A stretch of DNA of 64,000 nt from Moorena sp. SIOASIH (GTDB lineage Bacteria > Cyanobacteriota > Cyanobacteriia > Cyanobacteriales > Coleofasciculaceae), in assembly GCF_010671925.1 (NCBI RefSeq), contig NZ_JAAHIH010000001.1:1617053-1681052 (forward strand), given 5' to 3'. Both the position numbers and the translations under genes were made by a program. Below the pieces are notes generated by a model that worked only from the letters and a program-made list of their open reading frames with translations, ran no database searches and was not told where the DNA came from. Of the stretch, positions 25,097 to 34,405 are shown one piece after another. The stretch's first letter is position 1. Each line of letters begins with the position of its first letter.

Positions 25097-27625
25097 ATGG
25101 TCATCACTGCTCCAGAAAAACCCCCACCATCTGCCAAAGACTGTGCTAAAGACAAAGCCTTCGTCCTCTGGTTTGAGGAAGTTGGTATTGCCGATATCGC
25201 CATAGTCGGTGGAAAGAATGCCTCTTTGGGGGAAATGATCCGACAACTTACACCAGTAGGAGTTAGAGTCCCCACTGGCTTCGCTACTACAGCCTATGCC
25301 TATCGATACTTTATTGAGAAAGCTGGGTTAGAAGCCAAGCTGCGTCAGGGATTCTCTGACCTGGATGTGGAAGATGTCAATAACTTGCGACAACGGGGGA
25401 TGCAAGCGAGAAGCTTAATCCTCAATACGCCATTCCCAGAAGAACTAGCCAATGCGATCGCGCAAGCATACCAACAACTATGCCAACGCTATGGGAATGA
25501 TCCCCAGGAATTCTGTGAGCAGTTTGAGCCAAATTATCGGGACACTTGCCTACAGTCAAATTACAATACAGATGTAGCAGTTCGTTCCAGTGCCACCGCT
25601 GAGGACTTACCTGATGCTAGCTTTGCTGGTCAACAGGAAACCTATCTAAACGTCCACGGAGTAAAAGCGGTTTTAGAAGCGTGTCACAAATGCTTTGCGT
25701 CCCTTTTTACCAACCGTGCCATCTCCTATCGAACTGTTAAAGGCTTTGACCATTTTGATGTTGCTCTGTCTGTCGGTGTCCAGAAAATGGTGCGCTCAGA
25801 CCTAGCGTCGTCTGGTGTGATGTTCTCCATCGACACCGAAACCGGATTTAAAAATGCCGCTTTAGTAACAGCAGCTTACGGTTTGGGTGAAAACGTTGTC
25901 CAAGGAGCAGTCAACCCTGATGAATACCTAGTGTTCAAGCCGACTCTCCAAGATGGCTATCGCCCTATCCTAGACAAACGTCTAGGCAGCAAAGAAGTCA
26001 AAATGGTCTATGATGACGGCGGGAAACTGACGAAAAATATATCAGTGCCGCCATCAGAACGGGGAAAATACGCGATCAATGATGAGGAAATTCTTACCCT
26101 AGCCAAGTGGGCTAGCATCATTGAAGACCACTATTCCCAGGTGCGGGGTAGCTACACCCCCATGGACATTGAGTGGGCCAAAGACGGGAAAACCGGTGAA
26201 CTCTTTATTGTTCAAGCCCGTCCGGAAACTGTACAATCCCAGAAATCTGCCAATGTTATTTGTCATTATCAACTCAAAGGTGATGTAGAGACATTGCAGG
26301 CAACGTCTGTGCTAGCCACCGGTCGCGCTGTCGGTGAAATGATTGGTCAAGGCAAAGCAAGGGTAATTCTGGATGTGAACAAGATTGACCGTTTCCAAGC
26401 CAAAGAGGTATTGGTCACGGACAAGACAGATCCGGATTGGGAACCTATCATGAAGAGAGCGAGTGCTATCGTCACTAACCAAGGAGGTCGCACTTGTCAC
26501 GCTGCCATCATTGCCCGTGAGATGGGTATCCCCGCGATTGTGGGTTGTGGCAATGCCACTAACCAGTTGAAGACAGGCCAAGCCGTGACGGTTTCCTGTG
26601 CAGAAGGAGATGAAGGCAAGGTTTATCAAGGGTTAGTGCCCTTTGAGGTGCAAGAAACCCCCCTTGACAACCTACCGCGCACCCGCACCAAAATCATGAT
26701 GAATGTGGGGAACCCAGAGAAAGCTTTTAGTCTATCTTCTCTTCCCTGCGATGGGGTGGGGTTAGCCCGGTTTGAGTTCATCATTGCCAATCACATTAAG
26801 GCACACCCGATGGCGTTGATTCACTTCGATGAACTCGAAGATCCATCCGTCAAGGAAGAAATTGCCCAGCTGACAGCATTGTATGACCATAAACCTGACT
26901 TCTTTGTGGATAAACTAGCCAACGGGATTAGCATCATCGCTGCTGCTTTCTATCCCAAACCAGTTATCGTCAGGATGTCAGATTTCAAGAGTAATGAATA
27001 CGCTAATCTCTTGGGGGGTCAACAGTTTGAACCCAGGGAAGAGAACCCGATGCTAGGATGGCGAGGGGCGTCTCGTTACTGTGATGAAATCTACCGGGAA
27101 GCCTATGGTTTGGAATGTAAGGCACTCAAACGGGTACGGGATGAGATGGGACTCACAAACGTTATCCCCATGATTCCCTTCTGTCGCACCCCTGATGAAG
27201 GTCGCCGGGTGCTGGCGGAAATGGAAAAACATGGCTTGAAGCGAGGGGACAATGGGTTACAAGTCTATGTGATGTGTGAAATCCCCAGTAATGTCATCCT
27301 AGCCGACGAGTATAGCCAAATCTTTGACGGCTTCTCGATCGGTTCTAATGACCTCACTCAATTAACCCTAGGCTTAGACCGTGACTCTGCTTTAGTTGCC
27401 CATATCTTTGACGAACGCAACGAAGCAGTGAAACAGATGGTGCGGATGGTGATAGAAAAAGCCAAGAAAAATGGTCGCAAGATTGGTATTTGTGGTCAAG
27501 CACCAAGTGACTATCCGGAATTTGCCTGCTTCCTAGTGGAGTTGGGAATTGATTCCATCAGCTTGAACCCTGACTCGGTACTAAAGACACTTCTGGATAT
27601 CGCCAAGGTAGAAGGAGTAAATTAG
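25097..27625 (+). CDS. ppsA: phosphoenolpyruvate synthase (pyruvate, water dikinase)
   Basis: Converts pyruvate, ATP and water to PEP, AMP and phosphate, a gluconeogenic step. From the ATG at 25097 the protein has 842 residues. This start is preferred over the in-frame TTG at 25040 because AGGAG sits at the right distance. Three domains are visible: N-terminal ATP-grasp (VGGKNASLGEM, VRSSATAEDLPDASFAGQQE), the central phosphohistidine domain GGRTCHAAIIAREMGIPAIV with H468, and a C-terminal TIM barrel (VMCEIPSNVILADEY, DGFSIGSNDLTQLTLG). Length and motifs match bacterial PpsA rather than pyruvate phosphate dikinase. The gene is monocistronic. Confidence 0.96.
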   Translation: MVITAPEKPPPSAKDCAKDKAFVLWFEEVGIADIAIVGGKNASLGEMIRQLTPVGVRVPTGFATTAYAYRYFIEKAGLEAKLRQGFSDLDVEDVNNLRQRGMQARSLILNTPFPEELANAIAQAYQQLCQRYGNDPQEFCEQFEPNYRDTCLQSNYNTDVAVRSSATAEDLPDASFAGQQETYLNVHGVKAVLEACHKCFASLFTNRAISYRTVKGFDHFDVALSVGVQKMVRSDLASSGVMFSIDTETGFKNAALVTAAYGLGENVVQGAVNPDEYLVFKPTLQDGYRPILDKRLGSKEVKMVYDDGGKLTKNISVPPSERGKYAINDEEILTLAKWASIIEDHYSQVRGSYTPMDIEWAKDGKTGELFIVQARPETVQSQKSANVICHYQLKGDVETLQATSVLATGRAVGEMIGQGKARVILDVNKIDRFQAKEVLVTDKTDPDWEPIMKRASAIVTNQGGRTCHAAIIAREMGIPAIVGCGNATNQLKTGQAVTVSCAEGDEGKVYQGLVPFEVQETPLDNLPRTRTKIMMNVGNPEKAFSLSSLPCDGVGLARFEFIIANHIKAHPMALIHFDELEDPSVKEEIAQLTALYDHKPDFFVDKLANGISIIAAAFYPKPVIVRMSDFKSNEYANLLGGQQFEPREENPMLGWRGASRYCDEIYREAYGLECKALKRVRDEMGLTNVIPMIPFCRTPDEGRRVLAEMEKHGLKRGDNGLQVYVMCEIPSNVILADEYSQIFDGFSIGSNDLTQLTLGLDRDSALVAHIFDERNEAVKQMVRMVIEKAKKNGRKIGICGQAPSDYPEFACFLVELGIDSISLNPDSVLKTLLDIAKVEGVN

Positions 27626-28402
27626 TGTCCCGCTATTAGGTGTTAAGAGTGTTAGGTATTAAGAAATCTACATTACACCTAACCAAATACCTCAATGTTT
27701 TCCCCCATAGAGATGACTAGAATCTCGTCGCATTTAGGGGCAAGTTGCAAGTAGCTTCTAGGTTCAAAACGTCTCCGGTGCGCTTGACCCATTAAGAATT
27801 AAATTCGCCACGGGTCGCACCGCAACGATGCCGAGTTTGGTGATTGATGTCGCCTACTTGTTGATCAACAATCGCAGATGACCTTGGAGGAAGGATGAGT
27901 TAATAGCAATAAATTCTCATGTAATTCCAAATCAAAAATTACATTACAAAACTTTAAGATACGCCAAGGCTCTAGGGATTAACTGGTCCGAAACCATAGA
28001 AAAACCTTGGCTAACCATAAAGTTGACGTTCAATCAAGGCTTGTTTGTTTAAGAAATATAAAATAGGAGGAATTGGGGATGATAGCTCCAGAGAAATATA
28101 AATAAAATCTAAAGATTAGAAAATAAATCAAGAATGGGTAATTAAATAGAACAAATTCCACCATTTTTGATTTTCCGAAGTTTATCAAATGTAGATGAGC
28201 TGAAATCACTAGTTCTCTTGCTGTCAGCTCAAGGGAAAAACCATGCTAGCCATAACTATGGGTGAAACCACCCGTAATAGCTACTAGCTAGATGTCTTCG
28301 GGCTTGTGGTATCGCTAATCAGGGTTTCTTGAATGGCACAGCTCACGGGTAAACAGGATCCACAGACAGCAGTGGAACAAGTGAAAGCTTGACAAGCCTA
28401 TA
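27626..28402. other. long intergenic region between ppsA and the small tandem genes
   Basis: Contains a 45-bp dispersed repeat in minus orientation (27777-27821, bounded by GGTGCG...CGCACC, partners at 39470 and 47711). It then holds AT-rich sequence and, at about 28225-28340, a GC-richer stretch with short complementary segments (atgggtgaaaccacccg near 28257) that may fold. A TTGACA box lies at 28389-28394. No ORF above background. Confidence 0.5.
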
Positions 28403-28457
28403 AAAGGGTGCATTTTAAGACAATTTTTTTTCAATCCATACTATAAAGGGTGTTGAC
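28403..28457 (+). promoter_or_regulatory. upstream block of small tandem gene, copy 1
   Basis: Identical base for base to 28742-28796. It contains TTAAGA and, about 17-18 nt on, TACTATAAA, a possible sigma-70-type promoter, then AAAGGG as a ribosome site before the ATG. The promoter reading is tentative; the identity of the two blocks is seen directly. Confidence 0.5.
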
Positions 28458-28715
28458 ATGTTAACAAAAATTAACGAAACCATCAAACCAACCTTTGCCG
28501 TAGTCTGGCAAACGCTATCATCTGTGCTCCTTGGGATTGCCCATAATTTCCAAGCTATAAAAACCAGGTTTTCAGGAATCTTCTTTAACGAGGTCAACCT
28601 AGATTTGATATCTGAGGAAGAAAATTGTGAACCCAACCCAGTCATAAAGGTGTCAATGTTGACTAATGCTGGCTTGGGCAATGTGCCGTACTACTGCTTC
28701 TTTTGGAAAGGTTGA
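28458..28715 (+). CDS. small protein of unknown family, tandem copy 1
   Basis: 85 residues, unrecognised. It starts MLTKINETIKPTFAVVWQ, has a hydrophobic helix-prone middle (SSVLLGIAHNFQAI), then an acidic stretch DLISEEENCEPNP and a C-terminal part ending GLGNVPYYCFFWKG, with two cysteines (C57, C80). There is no signal peptide or clear membrane span. The second copy 339 nt downstream shares the layout. Over the first 84 codons the copies differ at 23 bases: 6 first, 5 second and 12 third positions, changing 13 residues and silently altering 9 codons. Third-position excess supports translation in this frame. The opposite strand is also open because its wobble bases coincide. A RiPP precursor, toxin or regulator are all possible; none is shown. 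Confidence 0.6.
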   Translation: MLTKINETIKPTFAVVWQTLSSVLLGIAHNFQAIKTRFSGIFFNEVNLDLISEEENCEPNPVIKVSMLTNAGLGNVPYYCFFWKG

Positions 28716-28741
28716 AGCAGTGCAAGTAGGCCATGGGTATT

Positions 28742-28796
28742 AAAGGGTGCATTTTAAGACAATTTTTTTTCAATCCATACTATAAAGGGTGTTGAC
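28742..28796 (+). promoter_or_regulatory. upstream block of small tandem gene, copy 2
   Basis: Exact copy of 28403-28457, so the duplicated unit is 339 bp and each gene carries its own upstream block. Confidence 0.5.
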
Positions 28797-29066
28797 ATGC
28801 TAACAACAATTAACGAAACCATCAAACCAACCTTTGCTGTAGTCTGGCAAACGCTGTTATCTGTGCTAGTGGGGATGGCCCATAATTTCCAAGCTATCAA
28901 AAGCCGGGTTTCAGGCATCTTCTTTAACCAGGCCAACCTAGATTTGATATCTGAGGAAGACAATTGTGAACCCAACCCAGTCATAAAGGTATCAATTTTG
29001 ACTAATGCTGGCTTGGGCAGTGTACCGTACTACTGCTTCTTGTGGGAAGAACGTAAACTTTACTGA
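28797..29066 (+). CDS. small protein of unknown family, tandem copy 2
   Basis: 89 residues, homologous along its length to copy 1. It has the same start (MLTTINETIKPTFAVVWQ), the same NCEPNP and VPYYCF motifs and conserved Cys at positions 57 and 80, and a C-terminus extended to FLWEERKLY because the copy 1 stop is lost. Differences concentrate in residues 21-46 and in the tail. The 58 bases up to and including ATG are identical between copies while the coding part differs by about 9 percent. It is followed after ~130 nt by a strong palindrome (29198-29244). Confidence 0.6.
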   Translation: MLTTINETIKPTFAVVWQTLLSVLVGMAHNFQAIKSRVSGIFFNQANLDLISEEDNCEPNPVIKVSILTNAGLGSVPYYCFLWEERKLY

Positions 29067-29197
29067 TTCCACCTAGTCCAGGCTGGCAGAAATAAGTCAC
29101 CACTTTCATCTACAAAGGTCGGAGCTGGTCCTACACGCTTATTTCGCTGTCCCCTGTACTAGTACTAAGTTTCCTTGACAGTATACTACATTATAGC

Positions 29198-29244
29198 AAT
29201 TAACGAGAATCCCTGCCTTCTGAAGGTAGGGATTCTCGTTAATT
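29198..29244. terminator. long palindrome
   Basis: Two 23-base arms around a single central base (left arm starts AATTAACGAGAATCCCT, right arm ends AGGGATTCTCGTTAATT) with one G-T mismatch. It is strong enough to act as a bidirectional terminator or to be a cruciform-forming repeat. It lies between the small tandem genes and the coiled-coil gene. Confidence 0.6.
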
Positions 29245-29606
29245 CCTGGATTAATTGCACATTAATTTCATCTGGCCATCTCCCGATCTGGCCATCTCCC
29301 GATCTGGCCATCTGGATCTGTAGCCTTACTTTCACGAATTTGTATTGCTTGGATAGCGCCATAGCTGATTAGGGGGTAAGCTGAGAATGAGCTGTTGGTG
29401 TAACCAACGGTGTGTTAACTGTGGTCTACTGATTGGTCTACGGATTGGTCTACGGATTTGAAAACTGCGATCAAACGGCATTAACCCTTTCAGTGATGGA
29501 GGTGGCAAACTAGAAGAAATGGATTTAAGTAGGGGAGTTGATCTTGGCACCTAAGATAGAGCCTCTATGGGCAGCACAACATGACCAACAGAGAAAGGAC
29601 GTTCTG
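29245..29606. other. intergenic, short repeats
   Basis: Contains 'atctggccatctcccg' repeats (about 29271-29310) and two copies of 'gattggtctacgg' (about 29431-29456). The ribosome site of the next gene is GAAAGGA near 29592. No gene is seen. Confidence 0.5.
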
Positions 29607-32405
29607 ATGAAGCGTAAAAATCAAGACATGTTAGCACTGGTGTGGCGAAGTACTATTGTTTTGTCATTCTTCCTGTTGCCTGTTGGCCTTGGCAGTGCCC
29701 AATCCATCGAAAGTGACCCTCCAAAACAGATAGTCGCTCAGGGCTCAAGTCAAAAGCAAGTTCAAACTGATGCGAATCTTAGCTTTCAGCGGGTGACGCT
29801 CCTGTCTAATGTTTTGCTGATTGTGCTGGTGACTCTGGTACTGCTACTGGTGGCTGCGATCGCAGCGTTGTGGCTGCTAAGAAGGTCTGTGATTCGTGAG
29901 GTTGCCCAAATCGTGAGAGCTCACCTCAATGAACTGACTGACTTGGAAGATAGGATTGCCAGTGCCAATAAAAATGTTCAAAGTATCCTCGAAAAAACTG
30001 AAGACATTGCCTTGGAGCTAGATCAGCAGGCGGCAGAGTTTAAACAAGACCTAAGTGTTAAACGAGAAAATCTATCTAAGCTGCTATCCAAATTGTCTCA
30101 GTCCCAGCAACAGGCATTAACGACAATCAAGACGCAAAAAAACGATACTCAACAAGAGCTAGAACAATTAGAGACTGACTTGGCATCAAGACTGTCTAAA
30201 CTCGAGCAAGACGCTAAAAAGCAACGGGATAGTTTTCTGAAGTATCTAGAAAACTTAAGCGCTGAGTTTGCCCCCCAATTATCTGAACTAAAGGGGGATG
30301 TGCAAGGCCAGAAAGAGACAATCCTGAAGAAACTGAATCAATTAGAGACTGAGTTTGGCTCCGAATTGTCTGACCTGAAAGAAACTGCGGCAAACCAAAA
30401 GGACTTAACTTTAAAAGATTTCGAAAAATTAGGTGCTGAATTTATTCCAGAATTATCTAAAATCCAGGCGGATGTGCAAGGCCAGAAAGAGATAATACTG
30501 AAGAAACTGAACCAATCAGAGACTGAGTTTGGCTCCGAACTGTCTGAATTGAAAGCCAAGGCTCAAAAACAAAGCGAAGATTACCTGCAAACCCTAGAAA
30601 AATCAAGGGCTGACTTTGCTCCTCAACTATCTGAACTTCAGGGGAATGTACAAGAACATAAGGATAAAGTCCTGCAGCAACTAAATCAATCAGAGTCTGA
30701 TTTTGCTGTTGAACTGTCTGAGCTTAAGGCAAAGGCTGATAAAGAAAGGAACAGTTACCTCAAGAATCTAGAAAAACTCACCTCTGATTTTGCTCCTCAA
30801 CTATCCTTACTCGAAGCAAATGTCCAAGGGCATCAAGATAAAGTATTGGAGAAACTGAACCAATCAGAGACAGAGTTTGCCTCAAAATTGTCTGAACTTG
30901 AAGCCAAGGCTCAACAGCAACGGGATTTAATCCTAGAAAATATAAAACAGCTAGAGACAGAGTTTACTCCTCAGCTATCTGACATTAAGGTGGATGCTGA
31001 ACAAAAAGCTCAACAGAAAATCGATTTAGCTCTTCAGAAGCTAGAACAATTAGGAAATGACATTACTGAACAACTTTCAAAATCCCAGTCGAAGATTGAA
31101 GGGCAAATCGATCAGACTCTCCAGCATCTGAAAGAGCTAGAGGCTAACTTAAACACTCAGGTTTCTGATTCTCAATCAGGAATTAAAACCCAAAAGGCTC
31201 AGACCATTCAGAGTCTGGAACAATTAGAAACAGAGGCTAAAACTCAACTTTCTGATTTACAGTCGGACATTCAAAAGCGAAAAGATATAATCCTTCAAAA
31301 TCTGGACAAATTGGAAACCACCTTGGCTGCTCAGCTGTCTGAGGTGGAATCTGATGCTCAAACCGAGAAGGAGAAGATTATACAACAACTAGCAGAGATT
31401 TCCCCAACATCCATTGCAGAAGCTGCTCTGTCTGAAGTGCTGCAAAACACTCAAACTCTGACGGAACAATTAGAACGCCTCAAATCGAACCATCCTAAGT
31501 TGTTCTTGAATCCAGATGACTATGTGAATCAGGGCAATAGTCTATTCTCTCAAGGGCAGTATCAAGATGCGATCGCTTCCTATGATCAAGTTCTTGACCT
31601 TCAACCGAATAACCCTGATATTTGGTACCAGCGAGGTATGGCACTATGGGAATTACAGCAGTATCAAGATGCGATCGCTTCCTATGACAAAGTAATTGAA
31701 ATCAAGCCAGATGACCCAGATAGCTGGTATCAACGAGGTTTGGCTTTAATGGAACTGCGGCGGTATGAAGGAGCAGTGGTTGCTTTTAATAAGGTGGTTA
31801 AACTCAGGCCAGACCACTACAAAGCTTGGTTAAACCGGGGCATGACCCTAAGACGGTTGAGACGCTACGAAGATGCGATCGCTTCCTATGACAAAGCCCT
31901 AGAAATTCAGCCAAATTATCATCAAGCTTGGGTTGACCGAGGAGTCGCACTAGGCATGCTACAAAAGCATGAAGAGGCGTTTGGATCCTTCGACCAAGCT
32001 GTCCAAGTTCAGCCAGATGATACAGTAGCCTGGTTGAATCGAGGCATGGCTCTAGATGTATTAGAAAGATACCAAGAAGCTGTTGCCTCTTTTGACAAGG
32101 CTATTGAATTAAATCCCGACTCCCATAAAGCCTGGAATTACAGAGGTTCTACCTTAGTCAAGCTAGAACAGAATGATCAGGCATTGGAAAGCATTAATCG
32201 GGCTTTGGAGATTCAACCTGAGTATGCTGCTGGTTATTATAACAAAGCAATCGTTTATTCTTGGCAGCGTCAAGTGACCTTAGCTGTGGAAAACCTAGAG
32301 CAGGCGATTGAGCTAAATCCAAGGTATCGGGAAGAGGCCAGTAATGACCCGGATTTTGAGGCTATTTCAGAAGATGATCGGTTCTGGCAGTTGATTGGAG
32401 GCTAG
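29607..32405 (+). CDS. membrane-anchored coiled-coil and TPR protein
   Basis: 932 residues from the ATG at 29607, which has GAAAGGA upstream; an in-frame TTG at 29538 is less likely. The N-terminus has a signal-like helix (STIVLSFFLLPVGLGSAQS). A transmembrane helix follows at about 70-95 (LLIVLVTLVLLLVAAIAALW), so the bulk is probably cytoplasmic. Residues about 100-625 are a continuous coiled coil with a repeat of 29 residues, paired into 58-residue units, e.g. QSETEFGSELSELKAKAQ and ADFAPQLSELQGNVQEHK. Residues about 632-915 are eight or so TPRs (SYDKVIEIKPDDPDSWYQRG type). The architecture suggests a scaffold. The exact partner is unknown. Confidence 0.88.
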   Translation: MKRKNQDMLALVWRSTIVLSFFLLPVGLGSAQSIESDPPKQIVAQGSSQKQVQTDANLSFQRVTLLSNVLLIVLVTLVLLLVAAIAALWLLRRSVIREVAQIVRAHLNELTDLEDRIASANKNVQSILEKTEDIALELDQQAAEFKQDLSVKRENLSKLLSKLSQSQQQALTTIKTQKNDTQQELEQLETDLASRLSKLEQDAKKQRDSFLKYLENLSAEFAPQLSELKGDVQGQKETILKKLNQLETEFGSELSDLKETAANQKDLTLKDFEKLGAEFIPELSKIQADVQGQKEIILKKLNQSETEFGSELSELKAKAQKQSEDYLQTLEKSRADFAPQLSELQGNVQEHKDKVLQQLNQSESDFAVELSELKAKADKERNSYLKNLEKLTSDFAPQLSLLEANVQGHQDKVLEKLNQSETEFASKLSELEAKAQQQRDLILENIKQLETEFTPQLSDIKVDAEQKAQQKIDLALQKLEQLGNDITEQLSKSQSKIEGQIDQTLQHLKELEANLNTQVSDSQSGIKTQKAQTIQSLEQLETEAKTQLSDLQSDIQKRKDIILQNLDKLETTLAAQLSEVESDAQTEKEKIIQQLAEISPTSIAEAALSEVLQNTQTLTEQLERLKSNHPKLFLNPDDYVNQGNSLFSQGQYQDAIASYDQVLDLQPNNPDIWYQRGMALWELQQYQDAIASYDKVIEIKPDDPDSWYQRGLALMELRRYEGAVVAFNKVVKLRPDHYKAWLNRGMTLRRLRRYEDAIASYDKALEIQPNYHQAWVDRGVALGMLQKHEEAFGSFDQAVQVQPDDTVAWLNRGMALDVLERYQEAVASFDKAIELNPDSHKAWNYRGSTLVKLEQNDQALESINRALEIQPEYAAGYYNKAIVYSWQRQVTLAVENLEQAIELNPRYREEASNDPDFEAISEDDRFWQLIGG

Positions 32406-32469
32406 AATCCGTGACATAGCAGGAAATAAACTTGCGTCAAGATATTTCTAAAATCCCAGATCATACAGC

Positions 32470-33861
32470 ATGGTAGACCTGACCCCAAATCCTAGTTTCA
32501 GTTTGACTATTTGCTTAACATACCCCAACCGTGCCGGGATGTTAGCCAGCGTAACTCAAGCGATCGCATCTGTTGGCGGTCAATTGGGAGAAATTATGGT
32601 GGTCGAGAAAACTCGGAAAATTGCTACTCGTGAGATTACCGTAGATGCAGCTAGCAGTGAACACGCTGAACAGATTGTACAAGCGGTTAAGGAAGTTCCC
32701 GATGTCCAAATCCTAAATGTCTATGACCGCACCTTCAACCTCCATCGCGGTGGCAAAATCAGTGTCAACAGTAAAATCCCCCTCAAGCATCAATCTGAAT
32801 TGGCTATGGCTTACACTCCTGGTGTGGGTAGGATTTGTAAAGCGATCGCATCTGACCCACAACAGCTCTACTCCTTTACCATTAAAAGCAACATGGTTGC
32901 TGTGGTCACCGATGGCAGTGCAGTGTTGGGGTTGGGTAACTTAGGGCCAGAAGCGGCTTTGCCAGTGATGGAAGGTAAAGCAATGCTGTTCAAAGAATTT
33001 GCTGGTATTGATGCTTTTCCTATCTGCCTAGCTACCCAAGATACGGATAAGATTGTGGAAACCGTTAAAACTATCGCACCGGTTTTTGGTGGTATTAACT
33101 TAGAAGATATCAGTGCTCCCCGTTGCTTTGATATTGAAGCCAGACTCCGGCAGGAGTTAGATATTCCAGTCTTTCACGATGACCAGCACGGTACCGCTAT
33201 TGTCACCCTTGCTGCCTTGACCAATGCCCTGAAGCTAGTCAAGAAATCCCTAGAAGAGGTAAGAATTGTTATTAATGGAGCTGGCGCTGCCGGTATGGCA
33301 GTTGCCCGGTTACTCCGTAAAGCTGGTGCAGGTGTAATTTGGATATGCGACTCCCAAGGCATTATTTCTACTAAACGCCCTAACTTGACTGAGCAAAAGC
33401 AAGAATTTGCTGTGGATGCTTCGGGTACTCTGGCTGGTGCCATTGGCAATGCCGATGTGTTTATTGGCGTCAGTGTACCTGGGGTTCTCACCCCAGACAT
33501 GGTCAGGTCGATGGCAAACAAGCCCATTGTCATGGCTATGGCTAATCCTATCCCGGAAATTCAGCCAGAATTAGTAGTAGATGATGTAGCAGTAATGGCT
33601 ACAGGTCGTAGTGACTATCCGAATCAGATTAATAATGTTCTGGCTTTTCCAGGGGTTTTTCGTGGCGCTATAGATTGTCGGGCGTCAACCATTACCGTCA
33701 ATATGTGTCTCGAAGCAGCTTTTGCGATCGCATCCCTGATTAATCCCAGTGATTTAGATCGAGAACATATCATTCCCTCCGTATTTGATGAGCGAGTCGC
33801 TCCTGCGGTTGCTGCTGCGGTGCAAAGGGCAGCACGTCAGGATGGTGTAGCATGCCATTAA
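32470..33861 (+). CDS. NAD(P)-dependent malic enzyme with N-terminal ACT domain
   Basis: Oxidative decarboxylation of malate to pyruvate. 463 residues. An ACT-type regulatory domain occupies about 10-85 (FSLTICLTYPNRAGMLASVT). It is followed by the malic enzyme N-domain (LAMAYTPGVGRICKAI; Lys in KSNMVAVVTDGSAVLG; DISAPRCFDIEARLR; VFHDDQHGTAI) and the NAD-binding domain with VINGAGAAGMAVARLL. This ACT-malic fusion is the usual cyanobacterial form. Whether the cofactor is NAD or NADP, and what the ACT domain binds, cannot be read off. It lies 64 nt after the coiled-coil gene on the same strand. Confidence 0.95.
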   Translation: MVDLTPNPSFSLTICLTYPNRAGMLASVTQAIASVGGQLGEIMVVEKTRKIATREITVDAASSEHAEQIVQAVKEVPDVQILNVYDRTFNLHRGGKISVNSKIPLKHQSELAMAYTPGVGRICKAIASDPQQLYSFTIKSNMVAVVTDGSAVLGLGNLGPEAALPVMEGKAMLFKEFAGIDAFPICLATQDTDKIVETVKTIAPVFGGINLEDISAPRCFDIEARLRQELDIPVFHDDQHGTAIVTLAALTNALKLVKKSLEEVRIVINGAGAAGMAVARLLRKAGAGVIWICDSQGIISTKRPNLTEQKQEFAVDASGTLAGAIGNADVFIGVSVPGVLTPDMVRSMANKPIVMAMANPIPEIQPELVVDDVAVMATGRSDYPNQINNVLAFPGVFRGAIDCRASTITVNMCLEAAFAIASLINPSDLDREHIIPSVFDERVAPAVAAAVQRAARQDGVACH

Positions 33862-33946
33862 GTACTTGTATTTCGATAATTTCATGATTGAGCTCTAGAA
33901 ATTAGCTATTCTGATCGCATTTAATCTATTTTTTGAGGCAGGACTG

Positions 33947-34276
33947 ATGATTGTAACCACTACTGATGTTATTCAAGGTGCGATTGTTGAAGAGTATTTG
34001 GGCATTGTCACTGCTGAGGTAGTTTACGGCACCAATGCACTGCGGGATTTCTTTGCCGGTATTCGAGATTTAATTGGGGGACGTACTGGCAGTTATGAAA
34101 AAGTCTTTGAAAGAGGACACCAAGAAGCCCTCAAAGAATTGAAGCAACGTGCCTCAGAACTAGGAGCAGATGCTGTGATTGGCATTGCTATGGATACTGG
34201 CACAATTAACGTTGATGAAAAGGGGGTGCTGCTACTGATTACCGCGACTGGCACAGCCATCAAAATCAAGAATTAA
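33947..34276 (+). CDS. YbjQ/UPF0145 heavy-metal-binding-like protein
   Basis: 109 residues, full-length member of the YbjQ (DUF74) family. Typical pattern: MIVTTTDVIQG at the N-terminus, GIVTAEVVYGTN, FAGIRDLIGGRTGSYE, and ELGADAVIGIAMD. Members form pentamers and are named for a possible metal-binding role, which is not established. It is followed by a perfect hairpin (34287-34312) that probably terminates it. Confidence 0.88.
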   Translation: MIVTTTDVIQGAIVEEYLGIVTAEVVYGTNALRDFFAGIRDLIGGRTGSYEKVFERGHQEALKELKQRASELGADAVIGIAMDTGTINVDEKGVLLLITATGTAIKIKN

Positions 34277-34286
34277 GGGTTGGTTG

Positions 34287-34312
34287 ACAGTTGACGGTGA
34301 ACCGTCAACTGT
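34287..34312 (+). terminator. perfect hairpin after ybjQ-like gene
   Basis: ACAGTTGACGGT, GA, ACCGTCAACTGT: 12-bp perfect arms with a 2-base centre. It is followed by TAATTACC rather than a T-run. Confidence 0.55.
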
Positions 34313-34405
34313 TAATTACCTCAATCTGCTAAATTTACTTGACAACTCATACTCGTTACGACTACGATTAAATAGTAACAACCATAAAGGAATGAGTCAG
34401 ACAAG

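Noticed and set aside
28415..28984. Minus-strand ORFs opposite the tandem small genes
   Set aside because: They are open because wobble positions of both strands coincide. The plus strand has the ribosome site directly before ATG in both copies.
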